DNA of 64,000 bases, from positions 3,414,501-3,478,500 of the forward strand of contig NC_088295.1 of NCBI RefSeq assembly GCF_032854445.1. The letters run 5' to 3'. This DNA is from Liolophura sinensis (taxonomy: Eukaryota; Mollusca; Polyplacophora; Chitonida; Chitonidae). Below, piece by piece: positions 1 to 13,100 of this stretch. How positions within the stretch are numbered: position 1 is the stretch's first letter; each line of letters opens with the position of its first letter. The translations under genes and the position numbers were made by a program. The notes beneath the pieces were generated by a model, which worked only from the letters and a program-made list of their open reading frames with translations, ran no database searches and was not told the DNA's origin.

Positions 1-330
1 CATTACAGTAAGCCCATACTCTATAACCATAAACACTACACATGAGCCCATACTCTAAAAACATAAACATTACAGGGAGCCCATACTCTATAATCAAAAA
101 CATTACAGGGAGCCCATACTCTAAAATCATTAGAGTGAGCCCATACTTTATAATCATAAACATTACAGGGAGCCCATACTCTAAAACCATTAGAGTGAGC
201 CCATACTCTATAATCATAAACATTACAGGGAGCCCATACTCTAAAACCATTAGAGTGAGCCCATACTCTATAATCATGAACATTACAGGTAGCCTAAAAC
301 CATAAACATTACAGTGAGTCAATTCTAATA
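1..330. repeat. Minisatellite with alternating 33- and 27-base units
   Basis: The motif gagcccatact recurs at about 44, 77, 110, 137, 170, 197, 230 and 257. The spacing alternates 33, 27, 33, 27, so the true repeat is a 60-base dimer. It probably lies in an intron of the WDR13 gene, downstream of the exon ending at 473, and continues off the left edge. The 87-codon open frame through it is a by-product of a period divisible by three. Confidence 0.85.
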
Positions 331-472
331 TCATATATGAGCCCATACCCTATGATGATAAACTTTACATTGAGTCAACTCTACAACCATGAACATTACA
401 GTTAGTCCATAGTTTTTCGATCATAATTATTACAAAGATTGAACGGTCAGGTACTAAAACAGAGTATATTAC

Positions 473-3400
473 CTCAGCAGTGTTCCTGCTCACACTTCTT
501 AGGCTGACGGTTCTACTTCTCATACTCCTGTAAGTCATAAAACAGTCAGCAATAACATGAAAACATTCTCTGGAAAACATCATGCGAATACACAATCATA
601 AATATGACTATGAGAAGACATAATAAGATTAGCTTTACAGTACAGTTTAAATCAAAAACATGCCATACCTCTTGAACAAGAAGAGTATCTGAGGAGCTAC
701 AAATTCCTTCCTGAAACACACCAATTATTTCCTTCATCTTTTCTCACACTACTTTACTTTTCTACCACAGAAATCAAACTATTTTTACCCTTGGTCTGAG
801 AATGGAAGGCTTCCATATCTGGCGGTAAGTAGTTGGGCTCTCATCTTCATGTACTCCCTCCTCACTGATGGATCATGCTGACAAACACACAGTACTCATA
901 CAAGCGACATGGTACATGATGTTGCATTAATCCACACATCTCAACAACGGAGCTGCATAATGCTTTAAGCTGACCTCAGTGAATATTTATACTAGTACAC
1001 AATTTAGAATACTCTTCAAACAAACCTTAAAGAAAACAAAGTTTTAAGAATGTACATGCACAACAAAAGTTGCATGAATGTACATGTAGGTTTTCAAGTA
1101 CACGTGCACGATATTTGCGGTATTTATAGCATGCTGATCACCAAAACAAAGAACAGACTTAAGAATATTAAAACCATGATGAACATGGCCTAAATGTCAC
1201 TAACACTTAAATCAGAAATATTATTTTGAGCAACTTAAAGTAAATTAATGAAGGTCATGTACTCAAATATCTTTTCTGAAAGAGGCTAAGATCAGATTAG
1301 GTTAAGTTAAAAACCAAGAAATATTTTGTTAAACCCTGATTTACCTCTGTTTTAGCATTTTCTCTCAATAGCTGGCTCCGCCTTTTTATATACAATGTAC
1401 CTAAAAGATGGAAAAAATAGTCTCAAAGTAAACTTAATCTTAAAGTAAGGCTGCCAAAACAGATGTACACACCCACACACACTGTTCTTACATTTTGCTG
1501 TTGTCAATGTTCATGCATGTATATTTTCAATAATGACACACTTCAGGCTTGTCTGGACTGTGTTACAAGGCTATATCATAATGGTCACTGTAACTTCTGC
1601 TAAAAGTTGTACATCATATATACAAATACAGGTTGGTTTATGTAGACAAGAAAATACCAGACACACAGACAAGCTAGTAATTCCTTTCATACATACACTG
1701 TGCTGTAGATCAAAAAGGATTTACATTTTCTAAATGTACAACTGTCTCACAGCAATATTAGAAGTCTTAATATGACTTTTGTGCGAGACCCAGAAAATTC
1801 CTGATTTCTTGTTGAATTCTTACACCACAAATCTGACAGGGGCAGGGGAATTTTTAACTCATGCCTGATTCTATTCCATTTCAGAGTAGTATTTACTAGT
1901 CACTCAGTGAGTAAATACGACAGCAATGAAACTGTTTTAGAAAACGTTGTTCAATGTGACCATGCAGGGCTGCTGTAAATTAGCCTGTGAGGACTCACAG
2001 GAGGGTTCATTAGAAGGCAGTTACCAGCCACATTCAGCCGTCTATATCTGTACAAAATGGAGCAGATAGTTACCTAATTTGAGCATGTTCCTATTCTACT
2101 TCATTTAATTCCCTGCCAGGTAGCTGGCTCAAAACAATAATGAAAGCCCTGCTGACACAGGAATATGAATCACAAACGATGTTGTCAGTGTTTATTTCAG
2201 GCCTGCCAATCTCTTGAATTTTAGCAAAGTAGGGTTTTGAGTGGACGAAGTGATAGGAGACTGAGAGAAACTTGTCAGGGCAGTGTATAGACTAGTGTTG
2301 AACCAGATTTTCCCATGTAATGTCATATAGGCCCCTGATATTGCAGAGCCTTAATTTTAAGTCGTTTAGCTCCTTACACGTGACACATTCCACAAACTTC
2401 TATTAGTTAGTTTGCCACAAGATCACTATTTTGCAAACTGTTTACTGTGTATATGAAACATACAATTAAACTAAAGCCCACACTAGTGTCATGGAACGTC
2501 ATAGGCTGTATAAGGCACTCGATCATGGCTTTGTAATGATGGGATAAATGTCATGTTCAAACATGGGTGGTTGTAAAGGCTAGGTGGCTGCCACATGACA
2601 AAGTGAGGTCAATTCACTAAAGAATCTCCATGTCAGTGAGCATCTGAGAAGTGTGGGTTAGTGATCAACAAATGCATTAACCATGTCTTTACAGCTCCCT
2701 TGAGCAGGTAACGTTAACACCATGTTTGAACTCGGTCAAACAGCGTACTGATGAGCATGGGGGGCTTGACTGATAAAAAAAATGAATGGATATCTGTCTT
2801 CAGAAACTCATACTCTCAAAACTGACTAGGAAACGGTGACTGAGTAGACTGTGCACTTCCACTGATAGTCCAAAATTGCTGTGATGAAAGGTTTGCCAAA
2901 ATTTTGATAGGTCGTGGATGGCCCCAAACCAACGTCAGAGTGTGCTCCATTTAAAAACTTGATGCACTTAACTGTCCTTATCAAATATGTTGACGCTATC
3001 AGTATAGTGGTTGCAATATATATAACTCATCTATTGAGTGGCACACCCACAGAAGTTACAATGTGAAAGCCTTTGTAAAATTTCAGACTGAGGATAATTA
3101 TCGGCAAACATCTTCAAAAATAAACCACGCTCAAAGCAACAGTTGTACCGAAGAACCAGAGTGTATATACAGAATCACTTAGGCCAAAATTCTCAGTGTC
3201 TAGTTCTATCTTTTCATGTTTATGAACTTTTTTTACGATAGTTCAGACCGAAGAGGTTTTGAAATACAGTATAGATGTCAAAAACATGCAAATAAGAGCT
3301 TTAAGCAAGGTCCTTTGATGTTGCCAAGTCTGTATATACTCTGATGGACTCCACAGCTCTTGCTTTGTAGTGTGGCTTATTTTTGGAGATATTATATCAA

Positions 3401-4099
3401 TAAATGTCCTCAATCGGAAAGTCAACATTTTATGAAAGCTTTCACACTGCAACTCTCATGGCTGAATCACTCGATAGATAGATGAGTTACACATACTAAA
3501 ACTATTAGTACAGCCGTTCACTTCGAGCATCACCAAGGAAAAGTGTCTTCAAACTTAAGGCTGTGGTAGACCCAGGTGGCTATTTCAACTCCTCTTCAAC
3601 TCAACTACTTCAAGTCCTTTGTAAACAATGGCTGCAGTACAAAAGTAGTGTCAAGTTTGGCTCTCACCTCTCAGCTAGCCTTAGGCGCCCTGGGGCTAGG
3701 CTGGGGAGACGTATTTGATAGATATTTTTGTCTCAAACGGCGTGACAAACTGCCAAGGCATCTGCATCAGGTTTTTACCTGGAGCGCTATGACGCTAGTT
3801 TGGGGCTATCCATGGCCGAACAAAATTTGGCCGAACAATACTTCGCCAAACCTAACATCAGAGCAATCTCGGACTATTCCACTAACAACCAACTGCAGAA
3901 GACCATTCATCGTCACCAGCCACTAATCTAATTATCATGACTTTCGTTCTTCAAATGATTGTTTTCCTTCAAATCATCACATCTAAAATACTCTTTTCTT
4001 CCAATTTAAAACCCACTCACGAAACTGAGGATTATTTGGTGCTCTGTACGCGTTATATTTTGCATCCAGCGCAAGAACCTGTTGCCAAACAGCTGCCAT
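473..4099 (-). CDS. WDR13: WDR13 orthologue, N-terminal part (5 exons, runs off left edge)
   Basis: Exons in transcript order: 4021-4099 (start ATG at 4097-4099), 1345-1400, 789-877, 669-710 and 473-527. All have GT-AG borders and phases agree across every junction, giving 107 residues. The protein begins MAAVWQQVLALDAKYNAY, continues through a basic stretch (YIKRRSQLLRENAK) and then RREYMKMRAQLLTARYG. I recognise this as the conserved N-terminus of WDR13, a WD40-repeat protein reported as nuclear; the family's function is poorly defined. The seven WD40 blades would lie to the left of base 1. The last visible exons encode an Arg/Ser-rich stretch (SMRSRTVSLRSVSR), as expected before the propeller. 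Exon 1 has a GTGAGT donor and exon 2 a strong pyrimidine-rich acceptor. The start is chosen because the family begins MAAVWQQ. Confidence in identity is high; the short fourth and fifth exons rest on phase and splice signals. Confidence 0.9.
1401..4020 (-). other. WDR13 intron 1
   Basis: A 2.6 kb intron between the first two coding exons. I see no further exon that fits the phase. Open frames such as the plus-strand one at 3576-3926 have no recognisable domain, no splice context and AT-rich codon use. A purine-rich region and scattered microsatellite-like A runs are present, but no tandem array of note. Confidence 0.6.
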
Positions 4100-4369
4100 T
4101 TTGACAGCGGGACTGTCACTACTTTTTCGCCTCCTTTCGCAAAAGAGCTACAGACAGGTTTCAAAAACATGCTCCTACACTTAGGCTCATATGAATTGTT
4201 CGAATATAAAGCTAAACGCCGCGAATTGCAAAATCCTGTTTGAGTAGACATTCCAATAAAAAAGTTTTTGCAATTATGACAAACATATAGCAGCTCAACA
4301 AAGAGAGGGCATTAGGGAGCCTGTTCCCTTAACGTCTGATTGTAACAGTAACACTGTTACGCACCGACG

Positions 4370-5490
4370 GTAAATCATTATTTTTTTCACTAACTGCAAC
4401 ATTGTTATATTCCCACAGTAATTCATCATTTCTTTACTGACTGTAACATTATTACATAGACTTACCCAGAGTGAATCATTATTTCCTTGCTGGTTATAAC
4501 ACTGTTATATTACCTGAGTAAATCATTATTCCTTGCTGTCTGCAACATTGCTATATTCCAAATCATCATTTCCTTACTGTCTGAGTGTAACATTGTTATA
4601 TACCCAGGGTAAATCATTATTTCCTTACTGTCTGACTGTAACATTGTTATATACCCTGGGTAAATCATTATTTCCTTACTGTCTGAGTGTAACATTGTTA
4701 TATACCCAGGGTAAATCATTATTTCCTTACTGTCTTACTGTAACATTGTTACATACCCAGGGTAAATCATTATTTCCTTACTGTCTGACTGTAACATTGT
4801 CATATACCAGGGTAAATCATTATTTCCTTTCTGTCTGACTGTATCATTGTTATATACCCAGGTAAATCATTATTTCCTTGCTGGTCGTAACATTGTTATA
4901 TTCCCAGAGTAAATTATTATTTCTTTACTAACTGCAACATTGTTATATACCCAGAGTAATTCATCTTACTGACTGTAACATTGTTATACTGGCGTACACA
5001 GAGTAAATCATTAGGCCTGTTTCCTTCCTGTTTGTAACACTGTTATATTCCCTGAGTAAATCATTATTTACTTGCTGTCTGTATCATTGCTATATTCCAA
5101 ATCATTATTTCCTTAGTGTCCGACTGTAACTTTGTTATATTCCCAGAATAAATCATTGTTTTATAAATCGTTATTATAAATCAATCAATTTCCTTACTGA
5201 CAGTAACAATGTCACATCCCTTGCTATCTGACTAACATTGTTATATTCCTTGCTGTCTGAGAGTAATGTTATTTTCCTTACTGTCTGACAGTAACATTGT
5301 TATATTCCTTGCTGTGTGACAATAACATTGTTATATTCCTTGCTGTCTGACAGTAAAATTGTTGTGTTAATTCCAAGAATAAGTATTTCCATACTGTCTG
5401 ATTGTAACATTGCTATATACTCAGAGTAAATCATTATTTTCTTATCCTCTTGTTATATGGCCAGAGTAAATAATTACTTCCTTACCGCGT
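4370..5490. repeat. Minisatellite, ~47-50-base unit, upstream of WDR13
   Basis: More than 20 diverged copies of a unit containing gtaaatcattatttcctta followed by ctgtctgactgtaacattg. The block around 4560-4860 is the most regular, the flanks are decayed. It begins roughly 270 bases upstream of the WDR13 start codon, in the space between WDR13 and the 3' end of the LMTK gene, so it is close to the WDR13 promoter. Open frames on both strands in it are repeat artefacts. Confidence 0.85.
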
Positions 5491-6971
5491 GGCTGTAACA
5501 TCTCCTCTCATCCCTACATCTGTGTTTATTGTGAAATACATGTAGTCACCCCTCTATATGTATGTAATAAACTAGATTGACCCCACTGTGGCCTGATGCA
5601 TATATGGAGCATGCTGAGCTTTCCAAGAAGTAAAATTTGCCATTCCGCATTCCTCATACTGAGATACCGATCAGATATAAAGATAATCTGAAGGAAAAAA
5701 AACCTTGTGATGTTGCATGTTTTTAAAATTCCAATATTGTGCAAGCCACCTTCAGGACATCATGATGAAAGAAATACGGTCGATGCTTTGTGTAATAATA
5801 TACTTCGTCCAAAATCTTCCCTTGTGGCCCATGTGGAAACAGTATTTTCCACCGGTATTTAAACCAGCATGTTTCTGTTATCTGGTAACTGTATAAAACA
5901 ACAGTTTTTTACATGCAAAAGGCTGCAAGTATCTTAACATATATTGAGTGATTTTCATGTGCTTTATGCATTAAATTAACCTTAAATATCTATGTTTCTA
6001 AACTGTTAAAATCCGTTGGAAAGCGCACAACTATGTTTACCTGTATACTAGGAAAAAGAATGGCTTTTCTATTATATAAAATCTGCAAAATGTTTCCACT
6101 TTCAACCAAAATGTCGCCTTTCTAAGCACATAAGACACAATGCTAAAGTTACAGAAAGAGTCATTTTGTCAGTGGATTATAGTAAAATTATGACATCAAT
6201 TGTGACATCAGGTTGTAGAGGTGGACTGCACAAGGTATAACCTCATCACCTCACCAGGCAATCATCAAACCTCCAGGGCTGGATTTGTACCTCTGATTCT
6301 TCAGTCAAAGGATTGTGGACCTACAGCAGAAGTTAGTGATCTACATGTTGTTGACCAATATGGACCCGGCACATCTACATTCATGTGAGCTTGACTTCTT
6401 TGTCATTACTTCAAAACGCATGTGTACTGTGAAACTGCCAGCCGTATCACTGACACATGGCAAACATCAGCATGGACACCTAAACATTACAACTTAGTGA
6501 ACAACAAGAATCCTAAATTACAATTAAATAAGGTATAATTTATTAGTTTTAGAAACTTCATGTCACACTGGTAAGAATAACTTTCATAAATATCACATAT
6601 TGCATATTATTATTTGTCAGTCACATTCGTCCTCTTCAAATATGCAATCAAATCACACATAAAAAAAGTTCATTGTACAAATTATTCAGTACTGATGCAA
6701 CAAGAATATCTGTTCTTTAAGCTGGGCACACATGAAGGTTATGTGAATTGTTCAGAATATATTTCATCATTACACAATGAACAACTGGTGTTAGTATGAA
6801 TTCTATTAAACAAGTACGCGCACAGAATTAAACTGAACAAAGGACTTGAACAAAGATATCAGATACAATTTGTTATGTCTTGATATGTACATGTACAATC
6901 ATTTATTTAAAGGCAAAGTAAAACTAGAATTTCTTAAGCTATAGAGCATTAAAACTATGTTAAAGAACAAT
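5491..6971. other. Intergenic DNA between LMTK 3' end and WDR13
   Basis: AT-rich sequence without recognisable exons or strong repeats. Short open frames at 5526-5744, 6315-6497 and 6614-6799 show no domain, no homology I recognise and no splice context. The right part may hold the LMTK 3' untranslated region. Confidence 0.5.
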
Positions 6972-6977
6972 TTTATT
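6972..6977 (-). terminator. Candidate polyadenylation signal for LMTK
   Basis: On the minus strand this reads AATAAA, about 175 bases past the proposed LMTK stop codon. Another AATAAA lies at 6902-6907. AT-rich sequence produces this hexamer by chance, so this is only a candidate. Confidence 0.3.
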
Positions 6978-7030
6978 TAATTTGGATTTTTGTTAAGAGC
7001 ATGTCAAATTAGTTAGTTATGCACTGTATT

Positions 7031-7126
7031 TCCAGAATGATATCAGATGACATCGCATGTATTACCAGAATGATATCAGATGACATCGCATGTATTTCCA
7101 GAATGATATCAGATGACATCGCATGA
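7031..7126. repeat. Three 33-base tandem copies in LMTK 3' region
   Basis: The unit ccagaatgatatcagatgac recurs at 7032, 7065 and 7098, period 33. If the stop at 7152-7154 is right, the array is in the 3' untranslated region. Because 33 is divisible by three, the frame stays open and would encode an 11-residue repeat if translated, which I do not think happens. Confidence 0.8.
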
Positions 7127-7151
7127 ACGGTTTTCCAGCCTACTTTGGATT

Positions 7152-7195
7152 TTACTCCATCAGATTGGACAAGTAAAATTCTAGGTGATCTTTGC
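7152..7195 (-). CDS. LMTK: Candidate last coding exon of LMTK
   Basis: After the acceptor TTTTATAG at 7196, the phase carried from 7873-7920 gives SKDHLEFYLSNLME and a TAA at 7152-7154. The sequence beyond is non-coding with a 33-base repeat and AATAAA hexamers, as expected of a 3' untranslated region. Not confirmed by family similarity. Confidence 0.45.
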
Positions 7196-10100
7196 CTATA
7201 AAACATACAATCTTTAATATGTTTTGGTTTGAAAGTTTATGGTTGCAATTATAATATGCAAGAAGACTTACTTTAACATAATACAGTAACAAAAGTAATC
7301 ATCAGACCATAAGTAAATGTTACAGTAAGATTAAACAAGGTTGTTCACCAAACAATGGGGACCTTTACCACTGAAGTGCAATGTTACACTGTTCTTAACC
7401 CAAGGTAGGTTGTTGTCTGTCAAGCACAGCAGTGTGACAAGCATGTGCATGGTGCTGCTCAAGTGACAAGGCCATCATTAAATACAACAAGCAACCAGGA
7501 AAACAACACAAACAGGACATAATGCTGCCACTCAAAATATTTTAAACCTCATCAGAAATGATCACAACCTAAATGAACTACAAAAAGTACAATTCAAAAA
7601 TTAAAGATACAAAACTTAAATTAGAACAAAAATAACAAACATGATTTCCAATTAAATAGGAGGGCTTACTGAGGTATAAATATGTAGAAATATGAAACCT
7701 ACACCAAAGTTTGTGGTGTAACTGGGCTAAATCATGATGTCCACATGATATGTTCACATAATCCGGCAATATCAGCATTGCCATATGAATCCTACAGTGA
7801 ATATTCCACAAGTGAATATGCAGGCCTACTTATGAATACATGAACATACCACAAACTTAAGCCCTTACTTACTCTTCGCTTGCAAGAGTTTGCTCAGACT
7901 GGATAGGTTAGTTTTACCAGCTGAGAACAACTGATTTTCTCCATAATCATAAACAGGACTTGGAGGATTCCAACACAGTGGTAATAATAAATGTAATTTT
8001 GACAATAAGCAGATTTAAAGTGAAAGATTTCCAACTGATTTACATGTTATGCATACCTATTATCAAAAGAGTGTCATCTGCCATATTTACTAACAGTTGC
8101 TCCCATTGCAGTTGAAATAGCAATGGCGTCAGATAAAGAAACTCAAGATATTTACCCAGTAAATCAAATATGAATTTTTGACATGTTTTATCGAAGGCTT
8201 GAAAAATGGAGAGAAAATAAAAGAGAAAGACACCGTTTTGGCATCAGAGGCTTGCATACCAGAAATACAGAAATTTGTCCTGTCCCACATCCAGTGAACA
8301 CGAAATTTGTCAAATACACTGCATGTAATAGAGTCTAACAGTTATACAATCTATACATGGCATTTCAGCACTACATTTAACAGCTGCTTAACTGTTGAAG
8401 CAACCCAAAATGGCACAAATGCTTTGGCAAAGAAAAACTTGTTCGCCTTTCTGATTTGGACTAGGCGTAATTGCTCATTCAGTATATCATACAACAGCAA
8501 CTTATAAATAAGCCCAAATAACCTGCTCCCAGAATCTATTAGGACAGCTTCAGGATCCTGACAAACAGTGAATGTTGCTCCACATAACCTTAATTACTGA
8601 TCATATTTTAACAATCTTAAGAACAGGCATCTTGAAAACTACTCACCAATATGCCTTTCTAAATCTTACTACCACGACATCTTTCTAGCTATTTCAAACA
8701 GTGTAAAACATAACATTAACATCTATCATAAAACAGAATCAACAGTGTAACGTAGCACCAAGTTGTATCAATTAACAGGCTGAATCCCGTTCATATGTAA
8801 CAAAAAAGGGGGGGAAATGTAATCATCAAGAAATAGAATTGTTTCACCATATTGTTTCTTAGTTCTGGTACAAAAGTTTCTAATAATTATTAATAACAGA
8901 TATGTCTGAAAAAGTATCACATTTTACGAACATAAAACTGTCTTTCTTTACAGCAACTCTCACAATCTAATTGACCACATAAAAATGAGCAAACTTATCA
9001 CTTCAAATTCTCTAAAAATCAAATATCTTAATACACGTAATACACAAAGTGTTGGTAGACTTTCCACATAAATACACTAGTAAGTATCTCAAAATGGCAA
9101 TAAAAAGCTTATCAGGATAAAAAGGTGCCTGACTGTGGCGAAAATGCACACTGATATGATATGAACTTCCAAAAAATTAACTTGGAACTTTTGTCTTTAT
9201 CTGGACTCCATAATCTGGTGTAACAAAGATATCACTCCTAGCATGTATTTCTTCTTCTGGTGTAACAAAGATATCATCCTTAGCATACCTAGTAGCTTCT
9301 GTAACAACTTAGTCATTGAAAGAGAATTACAGAATTTTGATCCAAACAAAGGCTATGTCACAGAACTTGTAATTTTGTTGAGTTTTCATTGCAACCAGTT
9401 TCTTGCAACATGAATTTATGCCAATAGATGAATTCCAGTTTAAAATGTATCGGTCCATCAAAGTATTATTATCAAAATACAAAGGGGTCAGTTGCATAAG
9501 ACTCAGAACCAGTAATGTACATTTGTTCTGACGAAAAACTGATGATACTGGTTGTATCAGACTACAAACAGTAAGAACACAGGTTGATGTTATATTTTTA
9601 TAATTACAACAACTTCTTGTTAGCGATTAAAAGGCTGCTATGCAAGAATAAAAATATGCCGTTAAGTACCACACATACAGCTGATGTAAGGGTTTTGCAG
9701 GGATCAATGGTACTGGTACCACACATACAGCTAATGTAAGAGTTCTGCAGGGATCAATTATACTGGTACCACACATACAGCTAATGTAAAAGTTTTGCAG
9801 GGATCAATGGTATTGGTACCACACATACAGCTGATGTAAGAGTTCTGCAAGGATCAATTGTACTGGTACCACACATACAGCTGATGTAAGAGTTCTGCAG
9901 GGATCAATGGTACTGGTACATGAAAGGTAACATTATGGAATAACCTCCATAATGAAGAAGTTTGATCATGAGTCCTTATTCAGCTGTAATTATTCCCAGG
10001 TGATGGTTTTGTCTTTGTAAGTAAGATGAAAGGCTTATTATGACCACACCGAGCATTCATCACCCACAATATGGATCATGTTATGCAATATGTTTCTGGA

Positions 10101-13100
10101 ACAAAAAAAAAACAAAAAAACAAACAAAAATCACATGAAGCAGCAGAACATAGAGATATCACATGCATAAATTACACAATCATCTTCCTGTCTTCCCAAC
10201 TACAGAACTACAGGAACAGGACTTACTTAATTACTGAATAAAACCCGTGATTAGTTTAATACAAAAACCTGATACATACACAGACATGAATAACTATGAC
10301 AATTAGATGTACACCCCTTTTGCTTTCCAAAATGGCCACAATCAGTGATTTTCGATTCATCAACAGTCATTTAATTCATATTTTTGCACAATTACTCTGT
10401 TAAATCATTAAGAAAACTTTGGTTCTCTATCCCAATACAAATCCATATCAGAATGCAAGCTGTAGAAGTTACATGTCTGCTGCTTGTCCATACACAAATT
10501 TTGTTCTTATCAAACTGAAACCAAAAATCCCAGTTTCAAATTTGGCAGATTAAGTGAGATGTACACGTCTAGAGTCTACAGGACACTATAAAGCAAATGT
10601 TCTACCTGGCTGAGGGGTAGGGAAGCTATCAGGTGGCCTGTGGCTGGAGGGACCTGCTGACATTCTCTGTGGGGAGGGACTGGGTGGGCTCTTGCTCTGA
10701 CACTCCCTCCTCCTGAAAACACAGATATGCAAGAGGAGACATTAATCAAGTAATGTGTACTAAGTATTGGGTCATACACTACACTGGAATACAACATTAT
10801 CGTGTAACGACCATCAACACAACTGGCTTCACTCAGTCAATCATAAGGTTGACATACATGTAATTGCATTTGCTGTGTTAAATCACTTAAGGTAGTTCCC
10901 GTTCAGCACTAATTTACTTGTAGCAATTTTTTACATAGACTAACTAATGCTAACAGAAGCAACCATCAAGGAAAACACAATGAATGCCAGAGGTAAGACA
11001 AATTGGGCTACATATCTGTATGAATATCAAAGGTACCATTGTTTTCAGGTGAAGAATTTTTGGTATTAATCATCAATATGATTATATGTATATCCATAGA
11101 CAACATAGATATCTAACACAAACATAGTGTCAGGTAAACAGAGCAAACATACAAATGAACAATGTATTAGTATAACAATTTTAAGTGCACATTGTAATTG
11201 TGTCAGGAAAATATGTGCGATTAGATGTGCTGTGATCTGAAACCATAGGGCTAACCACAACATCTCAGTAATTACTGCTGGACACAACACAGCACTTCAC
11301 TCCCTCAGAAGGCTTGTGGACCCTGTTCAGTAGTGTCAGGAGAATAATCAGCTGACAAGTTTATGCTGAAGAGCAAAGGCCTGACAGCAGCAGGAAGTAA
11401 TATGTTCAAATGGTTTTACTAACTGTGCAAAACTGATACACAACATGTTTGCTTTGGGCTGAACCAGCAAATTACATGCACTATATATATATACGTACAC
11501 ATGAATGTTAAAATAATAAGGTAGATGTATTACACATATGTAATAAAAGCATGGTTATATCAAGAACATACACATACAACGAAGTAAGCAGTTTACAACA
11601 TCTGGTTGTATGCATTATTTATGTGACATGTTCAGAAGAGAATATTCACACAATGTTCATGCCTCATTTACAGCATGTCTTTACATAAAAAATTTCAGCG
11701 ACCGTGCATGTACACTCATTGATCATTATTTATTATGGCTTCATAAAAATATCATTCCAAATTTTTAAATCACTGTAATTAGCATTAAATCTATTTTGTT
11801 TTGCACAATATCAAATGCAAACTCAAATGATTCGGATTAATGTGAAGTTACTGAAAACATAATCCCATGCAAACATTTCCATCATAATGAAGGACTACAT
11901 AAAAAAAAAAAAACAATGGACATGGTGGATGAAATCATCATGGACATGTATGGATACCAAACACATGCAGCTTGACAGGAACTTCCAGAACATGCACCAC
12001 AGACACAGAACAGAAAGAAAAAAATACATAAAAGACTTGAACATTCCCACAAAAACAAAATAAAACAAGATGCACTGAGAATTTAGGGAGACTGTTAGAA
12101 GTTAATTTCAACTTCACAGCAAGCCATGCTGATCATATAACAGTGACTGGGCAATACAGGACCATCCCTGAATGACCATGTGGACAGGTGTAGAAAGGAA
12201 GGCCGCCTACAAATTAGGCGCAAGAAATCGGCACAATTACCTCGTCAGAATCATCACTGATGAGTACACTACTGGAAATAGCATGATTCCGATGATTAGT
12301 CCCCAAACTGCTGCTGCTCTTGTCTCGCTTACTGTTTTTGAGCTGACTGATTTCTGACTGGTCCAGGCTCCAGTCCGACAGCTCTAGTCCGCATCGGGGA
12401 GAATAGTCCCAGCTCGTTTCTTGGACCATGCCAACCAGCTGCCGGCCAATGTCCTCGTCCCATTCGAAATTGTCTTGTATCACAGAGGAATCATCAAAAC
12501 TATCAAAATTCAGATCAGTAACACTACCGTCCGAGATAGACGGCACTCTGTCCTCAGGAATTGTGGGTAGCATGCCCATTTGGTCCCGTGCCAACAGGGA
12601 GCGCCGCTTGAAGCTTATCTCATCTGAGAAGTCCAAAGGCTTTCTGGAAGAAGAAAAGTCTGAATGCTTGCCACTCGCTAACAAATCTAAAGAGAAAGAC
12701 TCGCTGCTTGTAAAGCCACTATCACTTACTTTGGCATGTGATACCTCCTGCCCGTCAGAGCCTTTGGTTTGGGATGAGGACTCTCCATCTGCATCCCTCT
12801 CTCCTGGGTCCTCAGTGCCTTCTAGGACACTGGACTGTATTGGATGCAGGTGTTCTGAGCTGGGAGCCTGTACATCAGAGGGGATCTGCACCGCACCTCT
12901 AGGCACAAGGTCCTCAATAATGTCAGGCCTGCTCAGGACACTGCTCTCTTGCTGCAACGTGCTATCCTCCTCAGAAGGACTGACTGGAGCCTGTGGACTT
13001 CCCACATCTATCAGCAACCGTGTGTCATCCTGGGTCAGCTCTTGGTTATCTCCCCCTAATGGAGAAACCAGCTCCTCGTCTGAGACATCAGACACAGTGA

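Noticed and set aside
42-305. 87-codon plus-strand frame of SPYS-type repeats
   Set aside because: Lies wholly in a 60-base dimeric minisatellite; open only because the period is divisible by three.
2025-2047. 23-base candidate exon between WDR13 exons 1 and 2
   Set aside because: Acceptor and donor look fair, but insertion shifts the frame and gives a stop. The direct join of exon 1 to exon 2 reproduces the conserved QFRT-YI(K/R)RRSQLL sequence.
3576-3926. 116-codon plus-strand frame in WDR13 intron 1
   Set aside because: No recognised domain, no splice or polyadenylation context, and located in an intron of the opposite strand.
4510-4838. Open frames on both strands (69 and 101 codons)
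   Set aside because: Both are translations of the ~48-base array upstream of WDR13.
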